Shown here piece by piece: positions 1 through 7,552 of a stretch of 7,893 nucleotides of DNA. The notes under the pieces were generated by a model. That model searched no databases, was not told the DNA's origin, and saw nothing but the letters and a program-made list of their open reading frames with translations. The first letter of the stretch is position 1. Each line of letters opens with the position of its first letter. The translations under genes were made by a program, and so were the position numbers. The DNA lies in assembly GCF_938030785.1 (NCBI RefSeq), contig NZ_CALHIK010000184.1, forward strand, positions 1-7,893, in the 5' to 3' direction. Source of the DNA: an uncultured Campylobacter sp. GTDB lineage: Bacteria; Campylobacterota; Campylobacteria; Campylobacterales; Campylobacteraceae.

Positions 1-665
1 TTAACGTCGTGCAGCGCCAAATAATCGCTTATTCGGCGCTTCGTTTCGGGGATGCCCTCTTGGAGGTAGTGGTTTGCGGTGATGACGGTGACGGACTTGG
101 CGCGCTGCAAAAGCTCCAGCCAATTATCAAGAGCTCGCGCCGAGGCCGCAGTGCCGGTAAGCGAGACTAAAATTTTATCCGCCTTAAACTCCTGCAGCTT
201 GCGCGGTATGACAATGCAAGGCTTGCCGCTTTTGGTGACCGCCGCCTCGAACGTGCCGGTGATAGAGCCCGTAGGCGGCACCGAAACCAGCACCAAATCG
301 CAGTATTTGGAGTATTTCTCCACTAGCTCGGAGCGGATGCCCACCATATGCCTCAAAGCGGCGCTATTTGGGACGTGATCGTCGTCGTTTTGATCCAAAT
401 CGAGCTTGGCGCATTCGGCGTCGAAGATCGCCTTGATCTCCTCGCGCTCAGCCCTCATCTCATCGCCCGCAGATTTTAAAAATTCCTCCATCAGTACGCC
501 GCCTTTTAGCGTCATACGGACATTATAGATCATCTTAGGATCGAGCTGGCACGCCATTATGTTTATATGCGTACCGAAAAATTTATTCACGAGCAGCGCT
601 CCGTGTATGCGCTCGGCTAGCTCCTCGCCGCCGCCGATAGGGAAAAAAATCTTTTTAAGCTGCAT
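1..665 (-). CDS. Universal stress protein (UspA family), N-terminal 221 residues, cut by left edge
   Basis: Reading from the ATG at 663-665, the frame stays open for 221 codons to the window edge without a stop, so the C-terminus is missing. An AGGAG ribosome site at 672-676 lies 6 bases upstream; the ATG at 668-670 is in another frame. The protein opens with the Usp first strand (residues 3-10, LKKIFFPI), followed by a glycine turn. Residues 123-130 (DLVLVSVP) and 148-154 (KPCIVIP) match the closing strands of a Usp fold. A second copy begins near residue 164 (KILVSLTGTAASARAL), the usual Usp opening, so this is probably a tandem-domain protein of about 280-300 residues. Usp proteins are cytoplasmic and often bind ATP; the ATP-binding loop of the second domain would lie outside the window. 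The gene follows pnp by 20 bases with no visible terminator, so it is probably co-transcribed. The family is clear; its cellular role is not. Confidence 0.78.
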   Translation of the reverse strand, partial: MQLKKIFFPIGGGEELAERIHGALLVNKFFGTHINIMACQLDPKMIYNVRMTLKGGVLMEEFLKSAGDEMRAEREEIKAIFDAECAKLDLDQNDDDHVPNSAALRHMVGIRSELVEKYSKYCDLVLVSVPPTGSITGTFEAAVTKSGKPCIVIPRKLQEFKADKILVSLTGTAASARALDNWLELLQRAKSVTVITANHYLQEGIPETKRRISDYLALHDV

Positions 666-671
666 CTCATA

Positions 672-676
672 CTCCT
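672..676 (-). promoter_or_regulatory. Ribosome binding site of the universal stress protein gene
   Basis: AGGAG read on the minus strand, 6 bases before the ATG at 663-665. It favours that ATG over the out-of-frame ATG at 668-670, which lies only 1 base from the motif. The site sits in the 20-base gap after the pnp stop codon. Confidence 0.7.
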
Positions 677-685
677 ATTAAAATT

Positions 686-2800
686 TTAAGCTAATTCCAG
701 TGAAATTTTAGTGCCTTTCTGATCAGTCACGCGCACTCGCACCACATCGCCCGCCTTGTAAGGCGTCGTGATAAATTTAGCGCGCAGCAGCCCATCCACG
801 CCGTCTCGTAGCGAGATGAATGTACCGAAATCCAGCACGCTTTGCACCACGCCGTCAAACTCCTCGCCGATCTGAAATTTTACCTCTTTACGCTCATTGC
901 GCGGCTTGCGAAAATCGCGAGAATTTGAGACTATCGATAAAATTTTATCTTTCGCGCCCGATACGCCGCCCGATTTTGCGCCTTGGATCTTGACCTCGCC
1001 CTTTTCGCGATCCAGATCGATATTTACGCCGAAGCTTTCGGTGATCTCTTTGATGACCTTGCCGCCCTGACCGATGATGTCGGGGATTTTGCTCGGATCG
1101 ACGCTAAAAATTTCAAGCTTCGGAAGCACATCTTCATTTATGACGATCGCTGCGTCCGCCTGCTCCATAAGGCTCAAAATATGCGCGCGAGCCTGCTTTG
1201 CCTGTGCGAGAGCTTCTTTTAAAACCTCCAGGCTGATGCCGCCGAGCTTAATATCCATCTGAAGCGCAGTGATGCCCTCGTAGGTGCCCGCGACCTTAAA
1301 GTCCATATCGCCGTCGTGATCCTCAAGCCCCATTATGTCGGTTAGTACGGCATGTTTTTCGCCCTCAAAAATCAAGCCCATCGCGACGCCCGCAACGAGC
1401 TTTAGCGTAGGCACGCCTGCTGCGCGCAATGAAAGTGCGCCGCCGCAGACCGAAGCCATTGAGCTTGAGCCGTTGCTCTCTAAAATTTCGCTCACCACGC
1501 GGATAGACTGCGGCGAGTTTAGATCGATACTCGGGTATAGCGCTCTTTTGGCTAAATTTCCATGCCCCAGCTCGCGTCTGCCGGGGCTTTTAAGCGGGCT
1601 TGCTTCGCCGACGCAAAAGCCCGGGAAGTTGTAGTTAAACATAAATCTATCGTTAATCGGCTCGAGCTGCGTTAGGCTGTCGCTTAGCTGCGCATCACTA
1701 TCGCCGCCCAGCGTGGTAACGACTAGAGCTTGCGTCTGCCCGCGCGTAAATAGGCAGCTCCCATGCGCGCACGGCAGGATATTTGTCTCGATACTGATCG
1801 GGCGCACCTCATCTAGCGCGCGTCCGTCGGCTCTGCGGCGATCCTCGATGATCTGCGTGCGGATGATGCCACGCTTATACTTGCCGATGACGCTGGAGAT
1901 CACCTCTTTGCTCCATTCGTTTTGCGCCGCAGCTTCGGTAGTTAAAATTTGATCCACGATTTTATTTAGCTCGGTAGCGCGCTCGCTCTTTGCCATCTGA
2001 TTGATCGCCGCTTTAACGGCGTCTTTGTAGTTTGCATCGATAAAATCCGCGATATCCTCATCCTCGATCTCGGGCTTGTACTCTAGGCTCGCATCGGGCT
2101 TTTTAAGCGGCAAAAAAGCCTCTTCGTAAGCGTTTGAGCCCGCGCTTATCGCCTTTGCGGCAAAATCGATCGCATCAACCATCAGATCTTCGCCAAATTC
2201 ATTCATCTGCTGCGCGCCGCCATTAATCTGCGGCAGAGAGCGCATCTCGATCATCAAAAGCTCATCGCCGACGCCGGCTACGTAAAGATCAAGCGCGCTA
2301 TTTTTAAGCGCAGAGTTACTCGGATTTAAGATGAAATTTCCGTTTTGATAGCCGATGCGGACGCCGCAAACGGGCGCTTTAATCGGGATATCGCTAAGAT
2401 ATAGCGCCGCGGATGCCGCATTAAGAGCGACGACTTGCAGATCGACCTCCGGATCTGCCGATAGCACGTAAACCACAATCTGCGTCGGATATGCATAGCC
2501 TTTTGGAAAGAGCGGGCGCAGCGAGCGGTCTATGATGCGGCTCGTTAGCGTCTCAAAATCGCCCGGCTTGGTCTCGCGCTTGATGTAGCCTCCGGGAATT
2601 CTGCCCGCTGCGTACATCTTTTCGATATATTGCACGGTAAGGGGCAAAAAGTCCTCCTGCACCTGCGTCTCTTCGCGCGCTACGGTAGCCAGCACGACGG
2701 TATTTTTCACACGCAAAAGCACCGCGCCCGCGGCTTGTTTCGCAACTTTGTCGATATCGAAAATTTCGGTATTGCCATTTACTTCAATTTTACACTGCAT
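686..2800 (-). CDS. pnp: Polyribonucleotide nucleotidyltransferase (PNPase)
   Basis: PNPase degrades RNA 3'-to-5' by phosphorolysis, releasing nucleoside diphosphates, and can add 3' tails in reverse; it acts as a cytoplasmic trimer. The 704 residues are close to the usual 700-711. Order: first RNase PH-like domain (about 1-230) with the KRETKPGDFETLTSR loop at 74-88; an all-helical linker (about 240-310); second RNase PH-like domain (about 315-550); KH domain (about 560-620) with its GQGG loop at 577-580; S1 domain (about 646-704). Catalytic features are intact: the phosphate-binding serines in GSSS (444-447) and the aspartates in TDIMGLEDHDGDMD at D488 and D494. The ATG is preceded by AAGGAG about 7 bases upstream, and the start overlaps the end of the phosphoribosyltransferase gene by 11 bases. 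There is therefore no separate leader. In E. coli, pnp autoregulation uses a structured leader cut by RNase III; that arrangement cannot exist at this junction. Confidence 0.98.
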   Translation of the reverse strand: MQCKIEVNGNTEIFDIDKVAKQAAGAVLLRVKNTVVLATVAREETQVQEDFLPLTVQYIEKMYAAGRIPGGYIKRETKPGDFETLTSRIIDRSLRPLFPKGYAYPTQIVVYVLSADPEVDLQVVALNAASAALYLSDIPIKAPVCGVRIGYQNGNFILNPSNSALKNSALDLYVAGVGDELLMIEMRSLPQINGGAQQMNEFGEDLMVDAIDFAAKAISAGSNAYEEAFLPLKKPDASLEYKPEIEDEDIADFIDANYKDAVKAAINQMAKSERATELNKIVDQILTTEAAAQNEWSKEVISSVIGKYKRGIIRTQIIEDRRRADGRALDEVRPISIETNILPCAHGSCLFTRGQTQALVVTTLGGDSDAQLSDSLTQLEPINDRFMFNYNFPGFCVGEASPLKSPGRRELGHGNLAKRALYPSIDLNSPQSIRVVSEILESNGSSSMASVCGGALSLRAAGVPTLKLVAGVAMGLIFEGEKHAVLTDIMGLEDHDGDMDFKVAGTYEGITALQMDIKLGGISLEVLKEALAQAKQARAHILSLMEQADAAIVINEDVLPKLEIFSVDPSKIPDIIGQGGKVIKEITESFGVNIDLDREKGEVKIQGAKSGGVSGAKDKILSIVSNSRDFRKPRNERKEVKFQIGEEFDGVVQSVLDFGTFISLRDGVDGLLRAKFITTPYKAGDVVRVRVTDQKGTKISLELA

Positions 2801-3503
2801 TAATTTTCTCCTTGTTTTTGTTAGTCTCGTGAAACGGCAGATAAAGCGGACATTTGTTTAAAATTTGCATTATCTCCTCCGCGCTTGAGAGCGTTTTTTC
2901 TTTGTAATAAAAATCCACGTTCACAAAATCTCTGATCTTGTGAACGGCGTAAATTCCATCCACCAGCGTAGCGATCTCGTCCGTATTATCGCTGCCGATA
3001 ACGGGAGTGGCGTAAAAGATCGCTTTGGCGTTTAAATTTACGAGAGTTTTTATGCACGTAAGCGCGGTCAGCCCGCTCTCACACCCCTCATCTACCAAGA
3101 TGACGTTTTTTTTCTCCAAATTTCCCAAAAGCTCGCCCTTGCGAAATTTATACATATTTTTTAAAATTTTCTCCTCATAAAGTCTATTCGCCTGCCCGTA
3201 AACGTAATCCAGGCTAATGCCGAAGCTTCGCACGAGCTCATCTACCATCACGATCTCTTGGGTTTCGCTTACGCACGCGATCGCGCACTCCGGATTATTG
3301 GGCGCCAAAACGGGCTCTGTGAATAAAAACTCATAATGAAGTCCCAGCTTTAAGGCAAGATGATTTGCAATAGGAAGCGACTCCAGAGACTGGGCGATTA
3401 TTAGAAAATTATCGTTTTTTATCACCGTAGCGGGTAAAATTTCTGCGAGTTTCATCGCGGCGTCGATTTGGCTTTCAAACATCAGCTCGGCTCTAGGCGT
3501 CAT
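2790..3503 (-). CDS. Phosphoribosyltransferase-like protein (COG1926 type), substrate unknown
   Basis: A 237-residue cytoplasmic protein with a type I phosphoribosyltransferase fold. The PRPP-binding loop is at residues 134-146 (VILVDEGCESGLT); the usual form is VILVDDG-ATGAT, so the second acidic residue is Glu and the Thr is Ser. The rest follows the COG1926 pattern: an opening of the form MF...AA.KLAEIL, a KLGLHYEFLF strand near 52-61, NPECAIACVSE at 70-80, and a closing Asp-Phe-Tyr region near 197-200. Members are predicted to move phosphoribosyl groups, but no substrate can be read from the sequence. The chosen ATG (3501-3503) forms an ATGA overlap with the lptD stop and has GGGAG about 9 bases upstream. 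An in-frame ATG at codon 8 (3480-3482) matches the usual family start but has a weaker ribosome site. The gene overlaps pnp by 11 bases. From memory, an equivalent gene sits next to pnp in Helicobacter pylori (around HP1214). Confidence 0.82.
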   Translation of the reverse strand: MTPRAELMFESQIDAAMKLAEILPATVIKNDNFLIIAQSLESLPIANHLALKLGLHYEFLFTEPVLAPNNPECAIACVSETQEIVMVDELVRSFGISLDYVYGQANRLYEEKILKNMYKFRKGELLGNLEKKNVILVDEGCESGLTALTCIKTLVNLNAKAIFYATPVIGSDNTDEIATLVDGIYAVHKIRDFVNVDFYYKEKTLSSAEEIMQILNKCPLYLPFHETNKNKEKINAV

Positions 3504-5761
3504 TTGTTTTCGCTCCCGTATTCGCTATCTACCGAAAAATCATACCCCACTCCGCCGAATGGATAGAAATTTACGAGAAAGTAAATTCCGCGCTCCTTGC
3601 TTGCTTTGCTATAGCCGGTCGTACTGGTGTTTTTAGGCTCGATATCCTCTTGATAAACGAGGGAGTAGTTCCAGCACTTGCGCGTATGCGAAAGACCGAC
3701 GCGCCACATCTTCGAATACGAGCGGGTCAGGTCGTAATCCCAGCGGCCGAAAATTTTATTATTTCTAGGCAAATTTACCGAGGCGCTTACGATGGCGTAG
3801 TTGTCCTTGGTGTAGCGTTTAGGGTCTAAATTTAACTTTTGATACTCGTAAGCGTGGCCGAGTCCGAAGCTAAAATCCTCGCTGTCGTAGTTGGCGTAGG
3901 TATAAACTTTATCGAAGCTCTTGTATTTGTGCGAGTAGGTAAAGCGATTTCCGATATTTAAGCCGTTTGCGAAATACCCGTCGATGCGGTGTTCTAAATC
4001 GTCGAATTCATGATCGTCGAAATCATATCGCTGCTTGGCGCTGTGGCGTAAAAATTTACGCCCTTCGTCGTTGTAAAAAAACTGCGTCATGCCCAAAGCC
4101 GCGTTTTCGTGGGTGTATTCGTCCTTCAGCTCGCTTAAGAAGTTATCCTCCCAATAAAGCGAATCCTGCATGTCGCCGAGCTTGGAGCGATTGATTGCGC
4201 CGCGAGAGAGGTCGTATCTATACTGGTGGTACTTTAAAATTCTATCCTCTATATTGCCCTGCTGCCAGCCCGGAATCCTAAAATCGGCACGGATATTCAT
4301 CGTGTGATACAGGCTATCATAGGCTCTGGCTACGTCGGTGTAGAGCGAGAGCTCGGTGTATTGATTGGCGTAGAAAGTGCTTTTATCCTCCTGCAGATCG
4401 CCGCTTGCAAAATAAAATTTATCGTGCCAGTTTATATCGGTCATATAAACCCGCTCCGTAAAGGCAAAATTTAGATAATCCGCCAGAAACGGCACGTTAA
4501 AGCTAACCGGCACGTCAAGCTCATACTGCCTTGCAGTCGCCCCCTGCTGCCTGGTGTAATTACGCATCTTTACGTCGGCCGAGTAGATCAAATTCGGCAA
4601 ATATATATCGTCGATAAATTTATGATATTGCAGAGTCGGAAGCTCTTGGACGGTATCGTCGTTACGGAAGGTATTATCGGCGTTTAGCTTGCTCGTATCG
4701 ATGTAGTAGCGTCCGTAAGCGCCGAAATAGTGCTCGTCTGAGGTCAAATAATAATTCAGCCGCGAAGTTACGAGCGAATTATCCGCATCGTCGCTAAGAC
4801 CGCCCTTTTCCTTCAGATCGTAATACTCCAGATCGTTTAGCTGAGTAAAATCGATCCATAAATTTTCGCGCAGGTCGCCGTCTAGCAGATAGGTCGCAAG
4901 CTTGCTGCGATCGTATTGTACTTCAAATCCGTGGTGGCGCTCGTTTTTGTATTCGAGCCGCTTTTGCGCCCGCGAGAAGTTATCGAAGATTCCGCCTCTA
5001 ATCTCGCCGTAAGAGTACGGAGATTCCGTGAAGCGAAAGGTGCCGTAGGCGCCAAAGCCCCTTCTGCTGCGCATCTGCGGATCAAGCTGAAAATCCCAGC
5101 TATCGTAAGGCGCGAAATAGATCGGCTGCTTATAATAGATCCCTTCCTTGCTGATGTAGCCCGCCTCGGGAGGTAGCAGACCCGTGCGACGCGTGCGGTC
5201 GGTCGGGAAGCCGAAATACGGCAGATAGAGCACCGGCACGTCGCCCACGTAAAATCTCGGATTGAAAAGATGGAGGAATTTGCTCTCTTTATTAAGCATG
5301 CCGCTGCTAAATTTAATACGCCAATCGGGATCGGTGACGTTGCAGCTAGATACGCTGGAGCCCTCCACGCGGTAATACTCGCTATCGCTGCAGCTGGCGT
5401 CGTTTTGCATCCAAAGCTCGGAGTCCTTGTCCATCATAAAATTTACGTCGGCTTCCTGCTTGTCGTTTTTCAGATCGATTTTGACGTATTCAGTGCGGGT
5501 GGTCTCGCTGCTGCCGCGCATTGCATTGACGTTGCCGAAAAGCTCGATCGTGCCGTTTTGCTCGTCGTAGGTGGCGCGATCTGCAGTGATGAAGTAGTCC
5601 TGCGAATACACCGTTACGTTGCCACTAGCCTCCGTCAAAAAGCCGTTTTTCTCGACATTATCTGCTATGAGCTCGACATCTTGGACCTTCGCGCTCATGC
5701 CGCCTGTAAGGAGCAGACCGAAGCTAAGGGCTAGAATTTTAAATTTTTTACTCTTTTTCAA
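3500..5761 (-). CDS. lptD: LPS assembly outer-membrane protein LptD
   Basis: LptD forms the outer-membrane barrel that, with the lipoprotein LptE, inserts lipopolysaccharide or lipooligosaccharide into the outer leaflet. The 753-residue protein starts with a signal peptide (KKSKKFK followed by a hydrophobic stretch, probable cut after the SAK region near residue 25). Next is an OstA/LptA-like periplasmic domain of repeated strands (about 27-115; DNVEKNGFLTEASGNVTVYS, then a second repeat around ITADRATYDEQNGTIELFGN). From about 140 onward lies the barrel with alternating aromatic strands, including the conserved PVLYLPYFGFP at 176-186. Only three cysteines are present: C124, C140 and C696. 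The start is TTG at 5759-5761: the same frame has a TAG two codons upstream and the next ATG (codon 22) would remove most of the signal peptide. It overlaps the RDD gene by 14 bases, with only a weak GGTGG ribosome site. It shares an ATGA junction with the downstream gene. Confidence 0.95.
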   Translation of the reverse strand: MKKSKKFKILALSFGLLLTGGMSAKVQDVELIADNVEKNGFLTEASGNVTVYSQDYFITADRATYDEQNGTIELFGNVNAMRGSSETTRTEYVKIDLKNDKQEADVNFMMDKDSELWMQNDASCSDSEYYRVEGSSVSSCNVTDPDWRIKFSSGMLNKESKFLHLFNPRFYVGDVPVLYLPYFGFPTDRTRRTGLLPPEAGYISKEGIYYKQPIYFAPYDSWDFQLDPQMRSRRGFGAYGTFRFTESPYSYGEIRGGIFDNFSRAQKRLEYKNERHHGFEVQYDRSKLATYLLDGDLRENLWIDFTQLNDLEYYDLKEKGGLSDDADNSLVTSRLNYYLTSDEHYFGAYGRYYIDTSKLNADNTFRNDDTVQELPTLQYHKFIDDIYLPNLIYSADVKMRNYTRQQGATARQYELDVPVSFNVPFLADYLNFAFTERVYMTDINWHDKFYFASGDLQEDKSTFYANQYTELSLYTDVARAYDSLYHTMNIRADFRIPGWQQGNIEDRILKYHQYRYDLSRGAINRSKLGDMQDSLYWEDNFLSELKDEYTHENAALGMTQFFYNDEGRKFLRHSAKQRYDFDDHEFDDLEHRIDGYFANGLNIGNRFTYSHKYKSFDKVYTYANYDSEDFSFGLGHAYEYQKLNLDPKRYTKDNYAIVSASVNLPRNNKIFGRWDYDLTRSYSKMWRVGLSHTRKCWNYSLVYQEDIEPKNTSTTGYSKASKERGIYFLVNFYPFGGVGYDFSVDSEYGSENK

Positions 5762-6185
5762 TCTCTACCACCAATGTTTTCGCCGCCATATCGTGCAGGC
5801 TCTGTCGCGAACTCGTAAAAAACGCCACCAAAAACCCCATATAAAATATCGTCTCGCTCAGCACCCGAACCGCCGCGCGGATCGCTGCAGTAGCGATATC
5901 CATGTCGCCGCCGCCAGCGCGGACGCAATAAATTTTAACCGCGAGCTTGCCCAGAGACGCGCCGTATAGATAGACGAAAATCGTATGATATAAAAATTTT
6001 ATCACGACGTACTGCATCAAGAATTTCGACACGACCTTTTGGATCTCGAGGTTGCTTCCGCTCTGCGCCGCAGCCATGATCTCGGACTCGTCGATGACAA
6101 GCAACACGATAGTAAAAAGCGTCGCTAAGATGATCTCATCGATACCAAATGCGATTACGCGCTTGCCAAGCGGAGCGATGTTCAA
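5748..6185 (-). CDS. RDD-family integral membrane protein
   Basis: A 145-residue inner-membrane protein. The family name-giving residues are visible: R9 and D16 at the start of the first membrane segment (KRVIAFGIDEII), and D132 in the closing RQSLHDMAAKTLVV motif (127-140). Hydrophobic segments lie at about 11-31, 56-75 and 107-124, consistent with three membrane passes. The start is TTG at 6183-6185, which overlaps the purD stop as TTGA; AAGAGA lies about 6 bases upstream. RDD proteins are mostly uncharacterised; a few are linked to ion transport, but nothing here identifies a substrate. Its constant place between purD and lptD in this group (from memory, HP1217 in H. pylori) suggests a housekeeping role, which is inference only. 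Confidence 0.85.
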   Translation of the reverse strand: MNIAPLGKRVIAFGIDEIILATLFTIVLLVIDESEIMAAAQSGSNLEIQKVVSKFLMQYVVIKFLYHTIFVYLYGASLGKLAVKIYCVRAGGGDMDIATAAIRAAVRVLSETIFYMGFLVAFFTSSRQSLHDMAAKTLVVEIEKE

Positions 6186-7441
6186 ATTTTATCTCTTAAG
6201 GCTTGATACGCGATATCGCGCCTATACTGCGCGCCGCTAAATTTTATATTTTCACACAGCGCGTAAGCCACGTCGCGCGCCTGCTTTAGGCTCTGTGCGA
6301 CGCCCACGCTTACCAAAACGCGCCCGCCGCTAGCGTAAATCTGCCCCTCCCGCTCGCTCACGCCTGCATAGCAGATATGCGCGCCCGCAGGAATTTCGCC
6401 CGTCTTGATCGGCTCAGGCTGCGAAGAGCCGTAAGGGTAGCGCTCGCTAGCCATCACGACGCCCACCGCAAATCGCCGCTCTTTTAAGCTTATGCTGCTT
6501 AGCTTGCCTACGGCGGCGTTGTATAAAATTTCGCTCAAATTTCCGTCAATTAGCGGCATCAAAACCTCGCACTCCGGATCGCCGAAGCGGACGTTGTACT
6601 CCAGCACATAAGGCTCGCCGCCCACGATCATAAGCCCCACGAACAGCACGCCGCAAAAGGGCGCGCCCTGCTGCCGCATCCCTTTTAGCGTAGGTGCTAC
6701 GATCTCGCTCTGCACTCTTTTTATCAGCGCGGTATCCGCTAGCGGGCTTGGCGCATAAGCTCCCATGCCGCCGGTGTTCGGGCCTAGATCGCCGTCAAGC
6801 AATTTTTTATGATCCTGCGCTACGGGCAAGCTTACGAAATTCTCCCCGTCGCAGATCGCAAAAAAGCTCAGCTCGAAGCCCTCTAAAAACTCCTCCACGA
6901 CGACGCGCTTGCCCGCTTCGCCGAAGCTTTCGCCGCTTAGCATATCCGCAGCGGCTTTTTTAGCTTCATCTTTGGAATTTGCGATGATGACGCCTTTGCC
7001 CGCGCACAGACCGTCCGCTTTGACCACGACGCGGCCGTCTAGGGTATCAATAAATTTTGAAATTTCGGATAGATCGTCGCTACTTAGAAATTTTGCGGTT
7101 TTGATATGATTTCGCGCCAGAAAGTCCTTCATATAGGCTTTAGAGCCCTCAAGCTTCGCTGCAGCGGCACTAGGACCGAATATCGCGAGACCTTGTGTTT
7201 TGAAAATATCCACGATGCCTTTTGTAAGCGGCTCTTCGGCGCCCACGATAGTAAGAGCTACGTCGTTGTTTTTCGCAAAGAGCGCGAGTTCATCAAAATC
7301 TTTTAAATCTAAATTTTTACCGAGCACCTTTGTAGCGCCGTTTCCCGGAGCAAAATACAGATTTAAAACGTTTTTATCCTCGCGAAGTCTTAGCCCGATC
7401 GCGTATTCTCTACCGCCGCCGCCGATTATTAGGATATTCAA
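6182..7441 (-). CDS. purD: Phosphoribosylamine-glycine ligase (GAR synthetase)
   Basis: PurD joins glycine to 5-phosphoribosylamine using ATP, the second step of purine biosynthesis, in the cytoplasm. The frame runs from an ATG at 7453 (423 codons), but the likely start is TTG at 7439-7441, giving 419 residues. A perfect GGAGG (7447-7451) sits 5 bases before that TTG, and the protein then begins MNILIIGGGGREYAIG, the normal PurD start; the ATG at 7453 has no ribosome site. Numbering from the ATG: dinucleotide-fold glycine loop 9-20; ATP-grasp motifs KADGLCAGKGV (145-155) and VEEFLEGFELSFF (186-198); DGDLGPNTGGMGAY (220-233); metal-binding EYNVRFGDPE (285-294); C-terminal domain from about 325. 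No key residue appears missing. It is the first protein gene of the operon, about 20 bases after a structured RNA, and its stop overlaps the RDD gene by 4 bases. Confidence 0.96.
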   Translation of the reverse strand: MNILIIGGGGREYAIGLRLREDKNVLNLYFAPGNGATKVLGKNLDLKDFDELALFAKNNDVALTIVGAEEPLTKGIVDIFKTQGLAIFGPSAAAAKLEGSKAYMKDFLARNHIKTAKFLSSDDLSEISKFIDTLDGRVVVKADGLCAGKGVIIANSKDEAKKAAADMLSGESFGEAGKRVVVEEFLEGFELSFFAICDGENFVSLPVAQDHKKLLDGDLGPNTGGMGAYAPSPLADTALIKRVQSEIVAPTLKGMRQQGAPFCGVLFVGLMIVGGEPYVLEYNVRFGDPECEVLMPLIDGNLSEILYNAAVGKLSSISLKERRFAVGVVMASERYPYGSSQPEPIKTGEIPAGAHICYAGVSEREGQIYASGGRVLVSVGVAQSLKQARDVAYALCENIKFSGAQYRRDIAYQALRDKI

Positions 7442-7446
7442 TGAAG

Positions 7447-7451
7447 CCTCC
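7447..7451 (-). promoter_or_regulatory. Ribosome binding site of purD that decides the start
   Basis: GGAGG on the minus strand, lying inside an upstream in-frame ATG-GAG-GCT. It is 5 bases from TTG at 7439-7441. The bases before the ATG at 7453 are TTTTTTACGTT, with no purine-rich ribosome site. The TTG is therefore the better start. Confidence 0.75.
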
Positions 7452-7458
7452 ATAACGT

Positions 7459-7470
7459 AAAAAACCCAAG
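7459..7470 (-). terminator. 3' closing strand and U-tract of the structured RNA
   Basis: CTTGGG (7470-7465) is followed by six T (7464-7459). It can pair with CCCAAG about 185 bases upstream (7656-7651). It has no local hairpin, so it would end transcription only once the long-range stem forms, or it may simply mark a processed 3' end. Confidence 0.4.
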
Positions 7471-7482
7471 TGAGCGTTGCGT

Positions 7483-7510
7483 AAAAAGAATCGGCTCAAA
7501 CAAAGCCAAT
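7483..7510 (-). terminator. Possible intrinsic terminator: 7-bp hairpin plus U-tract inside the RNA
   Basis: On the minus strand ATTGGCT (7510-7504) pairs with AGCCGAT (7496-7490) around a 7-base loop, and is followed by TCTTTTT (7489-7483). One pair is G-U, which is possible only in the minus-strand RNA. It could be a terminator or a small hairpin in the 3' side of a 6S central bubble. Confidence 0.4.
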
Positions 7511-7552
7511 CTTGCAACTAGGAAAAATCTCTAGGTCGCAACCCGTAACTTT

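Noticed and set aside
79..378. Open frame of 99 codons on the plus strand at the left edge
   Set aside because: It is antisense to the universal stress protein gene, whose frame is intact, has a good ribosome site and matches a known fold.
678..689. Twelve-base palindrome TTAAAATTTTAA overlapping the pnp stop codon
   Set aside because: It consists only of A and T, with no stable stem or U-tract context, so it is not a credible terminator; it is best seen as one more AAATTT occurrence.
5270..5734. Open frame of 154 codons on the plus strand opposite lptD
   Set aside because: It lies wholly antisense to a convincing lptD with intact signal peptide and domains, has no recognisable family, and open antisense frames are expected at this base composition.
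5619..5969. Open frame of 116 codons on the plus strand across the lptD and RDD gene junction
   Set aside because: It is opposite two well-supported genes and shows no domain or ribosome site.
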